Below, piece after piece: positions 26,092-34,421 of a stretch of DNA of 64,000 bases. The stretch's first letter is position 1, and every line of letters starts with the position of its first letter. A program made the translations under genes and the position numbers. The notes under the pieces are model-generated. The model was not told where the DNA came from. It ran no database searches and worked only from the letters and a program-made list of their open reading frames with translations. The stretch covers positions 72,278 through 136,277 of the forward strand of contig CBDBLZ010000019.1 of assembly GCA_965207385.1 (NCBI GenBank). The letters are read 5' to 3'. Source of the stretch: CAZXEU01 sp965207385 (lineage in GTDB: Bacteria > Bacteroidota > Rhodothermia > Rhodothermales > Bin80).

Positions 26092-27912
26092 CTACGGGAG
26101 GGTCAGGTTTTCGTAGTAAACGAGCCCTCCTCCCAGTCCGCCGCTAAACAGGTCGAAGTCGCCGTCGCCGTCGATGTCGGCAAACTTGGGAACTGCATAG
26201 ATCGGCAGGGGAAAGTCAAGGGAGCCGGCATCCTCGAAAAGCGGCAGCTGCGCGGTACCGATGTTTCTGAACAGTAGGGCACTTCTGCCTTCCCGTCCAA
26301 CAATCAGGTCCATGTCACCGTCCATGTCCAGATCCGCGAACGTGGGTGTGCTCCTGCGGCCGACGTCTATGCCCTCAAACTTGTCACTAACAAGCTCGAA
26401 TGCGGGCTCGGTCGCGTCTCCGACGTTGCGGTAAAAGTTGAGGTCACCGGAAGATTCGCCGACAAACAGGTCCATGTCGCCGTCTGCATCGATGTCCACC
26501 AATGCGGGAGTGGAATTGCTGCCTCTGGTAAGCTTTACATAGCCGTCCTGCACGAGCGTGAACGCAGGACTAGCGGGGCTGCCATCGTTACGGAAGTAGG
26601 CAATACCCTTGTTCCAGGTACCGGCCAGCATGTCCATATCCCCATCTGCATCGAGGTCCGCGATGGCAGGAGCGTAGTGAAAGCGTCCGGTTATGTCCAG
26701 CCGGCCCTTCAGCACGAATTCGGGGTCGCGTTCGCCGCCTTGATTCTCGAAATGGTAGATGGCCGCGGTGTCGAAGGCGTCCGCTTCGATCTTGTTGGAA
26801 AGCAACAGGTCCAGGTCGCCATCAGCGTCCAGGTCCGCAAAGGTCGGTATGGTCTCCGCTCCAATGTCGATGGACCTCAGGAATGTTCGCGTTCGCAGCG
26901 TGAAATCCTGGCCATCTGCTTCGAGGAAATAGAGATTCTCTGCTGAGGTGTGGTTCGGATTGAAGGCACCGCCAAGCACGCCCACAAACAAATCCTCGTC
27001 GCCGTCCGCGTCAATGTCCGCGAAAATGGGGGCATTGTATCCGCTCGTGCTCACGGGGTCTTCCGTAGGGAATGGCAGGGGCTCCCCCCGAAGGCTTGGC
27101 TGCTCACAAGACCCCGTATTTGGAATCAGCAGCACGCCGGGCTCGAAGAAGTCTCCCCAGAAAAGGTCCAGGTCTCCGTCCTTGTCCACGTCGTGAAAGG
27201 TCATCGTGTTGGCGCCGTGCATCGTCCCGAACTGTGACACGATTTCTATGTCTTCAAACCGGTCGGTCACCAGCCTGAAACGCGGTATGTCACGCTCGTC
27301 CTTGCCAATGGACTCGTAGCGCCGCACCGTTCCGTCCACGCGCCCCACGAACAGATCCATCCGGCCGTCGCAGTCCAGATCCGTGAAGTGCGGGATGTTC
27401 TGCCGGTCTGCAAACAGGGGCTCACCGTCCGCGTCGCGCAGCGAGTCCGCATCCGGCACGAATCGGGGCGCCGTCGGCGAGCCCTCGTTGCGAAAGAGCC
27501 GGACGTAGCTGAAAGGCATTTCTCCCAAGAGGTCGAGGTCTCCGTCGTCGTCCAGGTCTACGAACCGGTACCATTCGCCTACGTCAAGTCCGAGGTACTG
27601 GTCCGTGCGCCAGACAAACCGGGCCTCCGACGGGCTGCCCGCATTCTCAAAGAACTTGACCTCTCCCGTCAATTCCTGGACAAACAGATCGTGGTCGCCA
27701 TCTCCGTCAATGTCCGCAAATTGGGGCCTCGGAAGGTTGAGCCCGCCCATGAAAGCATGCTCCAGAACGGCACCCGAGGAGTCCCGTACCACGAATGGAT
27801 AGGCGCGGTGCTCGAATGGTGGGGGGAAGGTGGCGGGACCGAGGGCACCGCGCGGACCGGCGCAACCTGCAAGGATTACAGCACTCGCAAAGGCAACGGC
27901 GAATTTCAGCAT
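26092..27912 (-). CDS. FG-GAP/VCBS repeat lipoprotein
   Basis: 606 residues from the ATG at 27912. A lipoprotein signal sequence with LAGC places the acylated cysteine at residue 17. About ten repeats follow, each with a calcium-binding D-x-D-x-D-G-D-x-D loop (for example DIDGDGDHDLF, DLDADGDLDLL, DIDADGDMDLF, DLDMDGDMDLI), spaced roughly 50-60 residues. Such repeats build a beta-propeller of the integrin-alpha type, used in surface binding. The gene ends the four-gene minus-strand cluster of exported proteins and follows the haem-less propeller gene by 37 bases. Ligand unknown. Confidence 0.88.
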   Translation of the reverse strand: MLKFAVAFASAVILAGCAGPRGALGPATFPPPFEHRAYPFVVRDSSGAVLEHAFMGGLNLPRPQFADIDGDGDHDLFVQELTGEVKFFENAGSPSEARFVWRTDQYLGLDVGEWYRFVDLDDDGDLDLLGEMPFSYVRLFRNEGSPTAPRFVPDADSLRDADGEPLFADRQNIPHFTDLDCDGRMDLFVGRVDGTVRRYESIGKDERDIPRFRLVTDRFEDIEIVSQFGTMHGANTMTFHDVDKDGDLDLFWGDFFEPGVLLIPNTGSCEQPSLRGEPLPFPTEDPVSTSGYNAPIFADIDADGDEDLFVGVLGGAFNPNHTSAENLYFLEADGQDFTLRTRTFLRSIDIGAETIPTFADLDADGDLDLLLSNKIEADAFDTAAIYHFENQGGERDPEFVLKGRLDITGRFHYAPAIADLDADGDMDMLAGTWNKGIAYFRNDGSPASPAFTLVQDGYVKLTRGSNSTPALVDIDADGDMDLFVGESSGDLNFYRNVGDATEPAFELVSDKFEGIDVGRRSTPTFADLDMDGDMDLIVGREGRSALLFRNIGTAQLPLFEDAGSLDFPLPIYAVPKFADIDGDGDFDLFSGGLGGGLVYYENLTLP

Positions 27913-27949
27913 TGAAAAATGGCACGGCAGCGGCGTGCCCGGGCATTGG

Positions 27950-29293
27950 CTAGTCATGTGGTGCAGCCGCCAGGCCGGTGGCATTGGGTCCGATTTCGAG
28001 CATTTTGACAATCTCCCTGTCTTCAACGCTGATAACCGCCACGGCGCCGGGCTGGCCTTCAAATCCGTAGCGCGACGAGTAGGCGCCATTAAGGTTGTTG
28101 TTTGAAATGAACACGAACTGGCCATCCGGTGAGACGGCTGCGCCGTGTGGCTGCGCCAAGCCGCCGATGACGGCCGTTACGTCGCGCTCAACAACATCCA
28201 CCACGGTGACCGTGCCCGCCATCTTGTTGCCGAACCAGACGTGTCGTCCTGTTGGTTCGAATACCGGATGCCAGGGCGCCGCGCCTACGGCTACGGAGTC
28301 GACCAGCGATGGACTCGCGGGCGTCGTAGTGTCGAAAAACAGCAGTCTCCCCGTCAGCTGACCGCCCACGACCATGGTGCCGCCGTCCGGGGTGAGGGCG
28401 AACTGCACGAGCGTATGGATTGGGCCCTCGATGGGAAAGAGCTCCACGCTCTCCGACGTGTCGTCAAGCGTCGCCATGCGATTCTCCGCGAGGCTGCCCA
28501 CGTAGACGTGGACGCCGTCCGGATGAATGGCGAGTGCGTGCGGTCGCGGAAAGAAGACATCGATTTCGTCAATTTCCATCGTCGAACGCGTGATTCTGCC
28601 GATGCGCTGCGGAGGGTTCACAGCCTTCATGGACCGGCCGACAAAAAGGGCGTCCTCCTGTCTGTGCAGTGCCAGCATGCCCGGACGCTCGAAGTTGGTC
28701 TGACCAATCAGTTCGTTGTCCCGATTGAACTTCAGCACCACATCATCGCCGATTAGCGATACGTACCACGCGGAACCGCCCGGTTCTACGGCCACGTGGT
28801 GCGGCCGCGAATCGCTGGTAAAACCCAATTCTTCCAGCTTTATGGTTCGGACTACCACCTGCGCGTCCATGTCTATCACGGATATGGCAGCGGCACCTTC
28901 GTTGCACGCGTACAGCAGATTGACAGCGTCTGCATAGGGCACGGCGCCGCCATCGTTTCGGGCGCCTCCGTCAATCCATTCGCGCACAAGGGAGATCTCC
29001 CGCTCCGTCAACTGATCCGCGTGTTCGCGGAGGGGATGATCCTCTCCCAGGTCCGTGGCAAGCCTCACCAGGAGGCTGTTCTCCGAATCGAAGGGTATCA
29101 GAACCTGACCGTAATCGGAACCCCGTATCAGCGATTGCCACGAGTCGAGGGCAAGCCCCGTCTCCTGCTCCAGCAGGGGCGCGAACCTTTCCTGAAGCAG
29201 GGGAAGAATGTCGTTAGAAAAGGATCCGTCCTGGCCATTGGCACCTGTGACCAGGAGGGTGGATGCCAGGAAGGCGGCGACGAAATGGCGCAT
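27950..29293 (-). CDS. Exported YVTN-type beta-propeller with haem-less cytochrome-like N-terminal domain
   Basis: 447 residues from the ATG at 29293. A signal peptide (MRHFVAAFLASTLLVTGANGQ) precedes about 100 residues that look like a Planctomycete-type cytochrome domain: FSNDILPLLQERFAPLL, then a LTEREISLVREWIDGGA ending. The place where C-x-x-C-H would sit reads RFAPLL, so no haem can be attached. The rest is a seven-bladed YVTN/SMP-30-like propeller (VIDMDAQVVVRTIKLE, HHVAVEPGGSAWYVSL, HALAIHPDGVHVYVGSL, HGAAVSPDGQFVFISN). It lies 17 bases after the choice-of-anchor B gene and is probably in the same operon. Probable surface or periplasmic binding protein. Confidence 0.8.
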   Translation of the reverse strand: MRHFVAAFLASTLLVTGANGQDGSFSNDILPLLQERFAPLLEQETGLALDSWQSLIRGSDYGQVLIPFDSENSLLVRLATDLGEDHPLREHADQLTEREISLVREWIDGGARNDGGAVPYADAVNLLYACNEGAAAISVIDMDAQVVVRTIKLEELGFTSDSRPHHVAVEPGGSAWYVSLIGDDVVLKFNRDNELIGQTNFERPGMLALHRQEDALFVGRSMKAVNPPQRIGRITRSTMEIDEIDVFFPRPHALAIHPDGVHVYVGSLAENRMATLDDTSESVELFPIEGPIHTLVQFALTPDGGTMVVGGQLTGRLLFFDTTTPASPSLVDSVAVGAAPWHPVFEPTGRHVWFGNKMAGTVTVVDVVERDVTAVIGGLAQPHGAAVSPDGQFVFISNNNLNGAYSSRYGFEGQPGAVAVISVEDREIVKMLEIGPNATGLAAAPHD

Positions 29294-29310
29294 CACGATG
29301 TCGGGTTGGA

Positions 29311-31683
29311 TCAGGTATCAACGGTGCGTTTCCTGAGCACGAACAGGCCTTCGTTCATACTCGTAATTACGATGGATCCGCTCGGGAAATACGGATAGTT
29401 GCTCCAGGATCCGCCGAAGCCCGGCTTGTCGGTTCCGGCGGGTACGGAGTCAAAGAACCCTACCTCCACGGGATTGGCCACGTCGCTGATGTCCAGTATG
29501 CGCAGTCCGCTCAGGTAGTTGGACTGGTACATCAGGTTGTCCAGGATATAGAGATTGTGGTCGCTGGCCTTGTTTTCGGAAACATGTTCCGCAATCAGTT
29601 GCGGATCGTCTAGGTCTGCCACATCCCAGATAAGCGTCCGTGTCCCGTCCACCTTGCCGTCAAGCTCGTCCAGCTCGTCATTCATGTAAAAGTGGCTCTG
29701 GTCCTCCGTCAGCCATCCCTGGTGTGAATAGACGACGTTGGGATAAGAGGCTGTGGCCAGCGAAACGGGATTCTCCTTGTCGCTGACGTCGGCAATGCTC
29801 AGTGCAGTCTCGTTGGCCCCGAAACAGATCTCCTTGCCGCGATGCTCTGCATCCGGACCTTCGTACATGACGCACTGCGCGTCGTGCGAATAGCCGGTGC
29901 CGCTTCTTCCGGTACCTACGTCGGCAAAGCATCCTGCAAAGGTCGGATTGGCTGGCTCCTGCAAGTTGATCATATGGAGGCCGCCCCCGCACGTTTCGCC
30001 ACCGCCCCTGCTTCCGACCGCATATGCGTAGCCCGATTCCTCGTTGATCACGATGTTGTGCGAGCTGAAGATCTCCCGGTAGATGGCGCTCTCTTCAAAC
30101 GTTACCGGCATATCTGCCGCGTCGCGAAGCTGCGTCAGGTCAAAGACCTGCACGCCATGGGCTCCAGCACCGTCGGCGACGATGTAGGCATGGTCCCTGT
30201 ATACTTTGACATCTCTCCACGCATTGGGATTGGCCCCTTCCGTTAGCGGCAGGTCGCCGACATAGACCGGATTCAAGGGATCCGTAATATCCACAAAGGA
30301 CGTTCCATCCGACCTCCCCACCAGGGCATACTCGCGACTGGTTTCGGGGTCTGCCCATCCCCATATGTCGTTAAGATGCACCGAGCCGGAGGCGCCAAGC
30401 TCGTCGAGGGGCATAAAGGATAGAAGGTCCACTTCGCTGCAGTTGAACTGGCCGGCCATGCCCGCCTCGCACTCTGCCGGACCACTGGCGACAAGCTCCA
30501 CGTGGGGCACCAGGCTGATGCGACTGTCTTTGGTGATTGCTCCGGACTCCGGATCCACCATCAGCACGGATGCGGCTCCGTCGCCAAAATTCGCGCCCGG
30601 CGCGGTACTCACGACCAGACGGTCGACTGCTGCGACAGCAAATCCGAATAGCTGATCGCCGTCATCTCCCCTCATGCTTCCGGTTTCCGTCCACGTACCA
30701 TCGGCGCTTCTGGCAAACGCGTATACGGCACCGCCAGCCTGGAAGGCTAACGGTGCGCCTACATACAGCCGGCCCGCCGAATTCGCCATTCGCATGCCGA
30801 AAAAGTCCATCCCGCCTTCGGTCGATGCAGCGATTGTCTGGGAAGTCCAGTTTTCCGATTCGTCCCGCTCGAAAATCACGACGGCGCCGGGCGGCGGCAT
30901 GGCGCCTTCCTCAAGGTCCGTTCCGGGTCCGGGCCCCGGAGAACCCGCGGCCAGCGTATTGCTATCGAGCAGCTCCAGGGAAACGCCCAAGCTGTAGACC
31001 TGGGACGCATCATCGGTCAGCATGCGCTCTAGTTGGTAGATGCCATCGCCGCGGCCGTAGACGTACACGGCCCCGTTCTGCCCGTGCCCCGGAGACCCGA
31101 CAAAGACGCGTTCCGATCCCAGGGCGAGCGAAGTGCCGAAGTCGCCTGAATCCTGCTCCCCTTCCGGAGTCAGGACGGCTTCCTGCTGCCAGCCTTCTGC
31201 GCCAGGCCTGAAAACGATGACGGCACCGCGCTCACTGTCCTTCGCGGTAGCGAGGAGGATGTTGTCGCCGAGCGCAACTGCTTCTCCAAGCCGAAGCCCT
31301 TCTGTCTGCGCAGAACCCGCAAGCCGGGCAGTTTCCATCCATGCCCCCGAGGCCGCATCGCGATCGAATACATAGACGGCGCCCGCGCCATCTCCGGCAC
31401 CGGGCGCACCCACCGCCATGCGGGCACCCGCTACCGAAATCGCAGACCCGAAGCCGTCTCCGGCCGCGCCGTCCGATGCCGTCAGGCTGGCATTGATGTC
31501 CCAGCCGGCACCGCTGAGGCTGCGCTGAAATACCAGGACAGCCCCTGGCGCATCTGTGTTAACCGGCTGACCGATCAGGACCTCCCGATCGCTGACGTCG
31601 GCAGCTACACCAAAGTTGGGCTGCTGGGAGTAGGAAACTGCGGCCAAACCTGTTAGCAGCAGCATGCAGATGAAACTCTTCAT
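29311..31683 (-). CDS. Choice-of-anchor B family protein with N-terminal FG-GAP propeller, paralog 1
   Basis: 790 residues from the ATG at 31683. After the signal peptide (MKSFICMLLLTGLAAVSYSQ), about 370 residues form a beta-propeller of FG-GAP-like blades (GDGFGSAISVAGARMAVGAP, GAVYVFDRD, SLALGSERVFVGSPG). The C-terminal 400 residues are the choice-of-anchor B domain: LNDIWGWADPETSREYALVG, GTSFVDITDPLNPVYVGDL, SSHNIVINEESGYAYAVG, YSHDAQCVMYEGPD, FGANETALSIADV and SDHNLYILDNLMYQSNY. Members of this family end with different surface anchors; here the protein simply stops at LRKRTVDT, with no visible sorting tail. Paralogous to the next gene upstream. Function unknown. Confidence 0.85.
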   Translation of the reverse strand: MKSFICMLLLTGLAAVSYSQQPNFGVAADVSDREVLIGQPVNTDAPGAVLVFQRSLSGAGWDINASLTASDGAAGDGFGSAISVAGARMAVGAPGAGDGAGAVYVFDRDAASGAWMETARLAGSAQTEGLRLGEAVALGDNILLATAKDSERGAVIVFRPGAEGWQQEAVLTPEGEQDSGDFGTSLALGSERVFVGSPGHGQNGAVYVYGRGDGIYQLERMLTDDASQVYSLGVSLELLDSNTLAAGSPGPGPGTDLEEGAMPPPGAVVIFERDESENWTSQTIAASTEGGMDFFGMRMANSAGRLYVGAPLAFQAGGAVYAFARSADGTWTETGSMRGDDGDQLFGFAVAAVDRLVVSTAPGANFGDGAASVLMVDPESGAITKDSRISLVPHVELVASGPAECEAGMAGQFNCSEVDLLSFMPLDELGASGSVHLNDIWGWADPETSREYALVGRSDGTSFVDITDPLNPVYVGDLPLTEGANPNAWRDVKVYRDHAYIVADGAGAHGVQVFDLTQLRDAADMPVTFEESAIYREIFSSHNIVINEESGYAYAVGSRGGGETCGGGLHMINLQEPANPTFAGCFADVGTGRSGTGYSHDAQCVMYEGPDAEHRGKEICFGANETALSIADVSDKENPVSLATASYPNVVYSHQGWLTEDQSHFYMNDELDELDGKVDGTRTLIWDVADLDDPQLIAEHVSENKASDHNLYILDNLMYQSNYLSGLRILDISDVANPVEVGFFDSVPAGTDKPGFGGSWSNYPYFPSGSIVITSMNEGLFVLRKRTVDT

Positions 31684-31877
31684 GGCAGAGATATTGGAGC
31701 TATGACACAAGCACGGCTAAACGATGCTCGTGCGAAAAGGATGCATGCGCTGCAGCGCTATCGCGGCTCGGTCGGCGGCGCTATGCCAATGGCTGTGAGC
31801 AGCGCTTTGGCCGTAGCAACGTGCCTCGCCGGAGCCCCGGTGATGCGCCCACCGGCGCCCGCTGCCGCCCTGGCATG

Positions 31878-31896
31878 CCGGGTGCCTATGCACCGG
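31878..31896 (-). terminator. Possible terminator hairpin after choice-of-anchor B paralog 2
   Basis: CCGGGTGC-CTAT-GCACCGG forms a 7-bp stem with one bulged G, about 14 bases beyond the minus-strand stop at 31910. No T-run follows. It would separate paralog 2 from paralog 1. Confidence 0.3.
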
Positions 31897-31909
31897 CCAC
31901 AGGCGAGAA

Positions 31910-34252
31910 TCAGCTATCTGTGGGGCGCTCGCGAAGAAGAAACAGTCCGCCCGTCGTACTGGTCACGGCAATTGTGCCGCTTTCGAAGTACGGATAGGCG
32001 CTCCACGCCCCGGACATGGCTGCCCGGTCGGGACCAAGCGGTTCCGTATCGAGGAAGCCGACCAATACCGGATTGCGCGCGTCGCTTACGTCGAATACGC
32101 GCAGCCCGCTAGTGTAGTTGGCCTGGTACATCCGGTCATCGCGGATGTACAGATTGTGATCCGAAGCCGGGTTCTCGGTCACGAATTCCCGCACCAGCGC
32201 AGGATCATCGAGGTCGGATACGTCCCAGATCAGCGTTCGCGTTCCCGCAATGCGCCCCATCATCTCATCGTGCTCGTCATTCATGAAGAAGTGCTGGTGG
32301 TCCTCGCTGAGCCATCCCTGGTGCGCGTATCCCACATTGGGGTACGCTGCACTTGACAGACTGGCAGGACGTTCCTTGTCCGTCACATCGGCGATGCTGA
32401 GAGCCGTTTCGTTGGCCCCGAAGCAGATTTCCTTGCCCCGGTGCTCAAGATCCGGGCCCGCGTATGTCACGCACTGGGCATCGTGGGTGGCGCCCGTGCC
32501 GGTCCGGCCGGTGTTCGTGTCAGCGAAGCACCCGGCGAACACGGGCTCCACGGGCATCCGGATGTCGATCATGTGCAGCCCTCCTCCGCACGTGGCGCCG
32601 CCGCCATTGGCACCAACGGCGAATGCAAACCCGGACGCCTGGTTGATTACGATGTTGTGGGCACTGTGAATCCCATTGTATAGCGCCGTGGCTGCAAACG
32701 TAACCGGGCTTTCTCCGGCTTCCCGCAGTTGCGCGAGATCAAATACCTGCATTCCGTGCTCGCCGGCAAGATCTGCCACGATAAAGGCGTGGTTGTTGTA
32801 GACCTTGATGTCGCGCCAAGTGCTTTCCTCGGCGCCTGCCGTCATGGGCAATTCACCGACCACGCGTGGGTAGTAGGGATCAGTAATGTCGACGAAGGCT
32901 GTGCCGTCCGTGCGTCCGACGAGCGCATATTCGCGCCCCGATTCCGGATCGGTCCAGCCCCAGACGTCATTGAGTCGCATGCCGGAATTGTTGCCCAGGC
33001 TTCTCAGCGGCACGAATGAAAGCAGGTCGACGCCTTCACACGGAAACGGTCCGGCCAGGCCGTCTTCGCATTCCGAATTGATGACGGATCGGGTCGTGTC
33101 CGGCGCAATCCGCGCCTTTGTTTCGGGAGCGGCGGCCGCGCTCCCGGCCAAGATCAGGGCAGCTGCTCCTTTGCCATCATAGGCACCCGGGGAGCCGACC
33201 AGTGCCGCGTCTCCGGCCATGGCAACGGAGAAGCCGAAAAACCGGTCATCCGGCTCGCCCTGAAGCCGCCGCTCCTGCAAGAGCGCACCGTCGCTTGTCA
33301 GCTCGTACAGGTAGACACTTCCCCGAAATCTCCGCGTGCCGGGAGCGCCAACCACAAGGGTGCCGCTGCTGATAGCGAGGCTGTTGCCAAACATGTCCAT
33401 GCGAGTGCCGCTTGTCGGGCTGAGCGCGACAGCATTCCAGTCGCTATCCTGTCCCGGGCGGAGCAGGACGATAGCACCCTGAAGGCGCGGTCCGGCTTGT
33501 CGGCGCGGATCCAGCTCCATCGCCGGAGCGCCGGCAAACAGCACGCCCGAATCCGATGCCGCGAGCGATGAGCCCAGGCGCGACAGGGCCGGGTCCGCGT
33601 GCATCAGCACGCTTTCGCGCATGTATGCTTCGTCACGCTGTCCAAATACGTAAACGGCGCCGTTCTCACGCGCGGGAGCGCCGACGTAGATGCGCCCTTG
33701 TCCGGCCGTCACGCTGAAGCCGAATTCCTCCCCTTCGTGTTCCGGCTTCAGCACCTGCACCAGCCTCCACGCGTCCTCGTGGCGCCGGTATACCAGTGCC
33801 GCGTCATTGGCTCCCGCAACAAGCAGGCTTCCCTGGAGGAAAAGTGACCGGCCGACACCTCCGTCCGGAGCACTGTCATCCGCGGAGAGCTTTGCCTCCA
33901 ACGTCCAGGCTCCCGTGTCCTGTGCATACTCGAACAGGTAGATGCTGCCACCTCCTCCTCCGTCGCCCGGAGCGCCAGCGGCAAGACGTCCGGCATCTTC
34001 CGCAAGGGCAAACCCGAACAGGTCGCCGGGCATGCTGCGACCAGAGCCAAGCTCCGTTTCACGCATCACGGCGCCCCCGGCAGCATCAATGCTGAAAATC
34101 CGGACAGTGCCCGGCGCGTCCTTGCCCGCCGGTTGCCCTACCAGCAGTTGGCGGCCGCTAATCGCCACCGCGTGTCCCAAATCCGGCAGCTGCGCGTGCG
34201 CCGAAAGAGCCGGGGCCATCAGCAGAAGCAGAAGCAGAAGAATGCGGGTCAC
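31910..34252 (-). CDS. Choice-of-anchor B family protein with N-terminal FG-GAP propeller, paralog 2
   Basis: 780 residues. The GTG at 34252 is chosen because AAGGG lies five bases upstream and the signal peptide (TRILLLLLLLMAPALSAHAQ) follows at once. The architecture matches paralog 1: FG-GAP-like blades (AISGRQLLVGQPAGKDAPGT, GFALAEDAGRLAAGAPGDGG, RIYVGAP), then the choice-of-anchor B domain (LNDVWGWTDPESGREYALVG, SAHNIVINQASGFAFAVG, THDAQCVTYAGPD, SDHNLYIRDDRMYQANY). Both end in a short arginine-rich tail (LLRERPTDS here). The C-terminal halves are far more alike than the propellers, so the repeat half has diverged faster. It lies 169 bases downstream of glgB. Confidence 0.85.
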   Translation of the reverse strand: MTRILLLLLLLMAPALSAHAQLPDLGHAVAISGRQLLVGQPAGKDAPGTVRIFSIDAAGGAVMRETELGSGRSMPGDLFGFALAEDAGRLAAGAPGDGGGGGSIYLFEYAQDTGAWTLEAKLSADDSAPDGGVGRSLFLQGSLLVAGANDAALVYRRHEDAWRLVQVLKPEHEGEEFGFSVTAGQGRIYVGAPARENGAVYVFGQRDEAYMRESVLMHADPALSRLGSSLAASDSGVLFAGAPAMELDPRRQAGPRLQGAIVLLRPGQDSDWNAVALSPTSGTRMDMFGNSLAISSGTLVVGAPGTRRFRGSVYLYELTSDGALLQERRLQGEPDDRFFGFSVAMAGDAALVGSPGAYDGKGAAALILAGSAAAAPETKARIAPDTTRSVINSECEDGLAGPFPCEGVDLLSFVPLRSLGNNSGMRLNDVWGWTDPESGREYALVGRTDGTAFVDITDPYYPRVVGELPMTAGAEESTWRDIKVYNNHAFIVADLAGEHGMQVFDLAQLREAGESPVTFAATALYNGIHSAHNIVINQASGFAFAVGANGGGATCGGGLHMIDIRMPVEPVFAGCFADTNTGRTGTGATHDAQCVTYAGPDLEHRGKEICFGANETALSIADVTDKERPASLSSAAYPNVGYAHQGWLSEDHQHFFMNDEHDEMMGRIAGTRTLIWDVSDLDDPALVREFVTENPASDHNLYIRDDRMYQANYTSGLRVFDVSDARNPVLVGFLDTEPLGPDRAAMSGAWSAYPYFESGTIAVTSTTGGLFLLRERPTDS

Positions 34253-34421
34253 GGCACCCTTACCCTGTGGCTTGTCTGCCTCCGCTCTCTCGGTCGCCAA
34301 GTATTCGGGGGGACAGCTCTTGGCGGAGCGGGTACGGCAGGGCCATTGCCAGTGCTTACGTTGACGAAGAGGCCGCGCCAAAACCCGAGACAAGCACGCT
34401 TCTGCAGTCTCGCCGGTTGCA

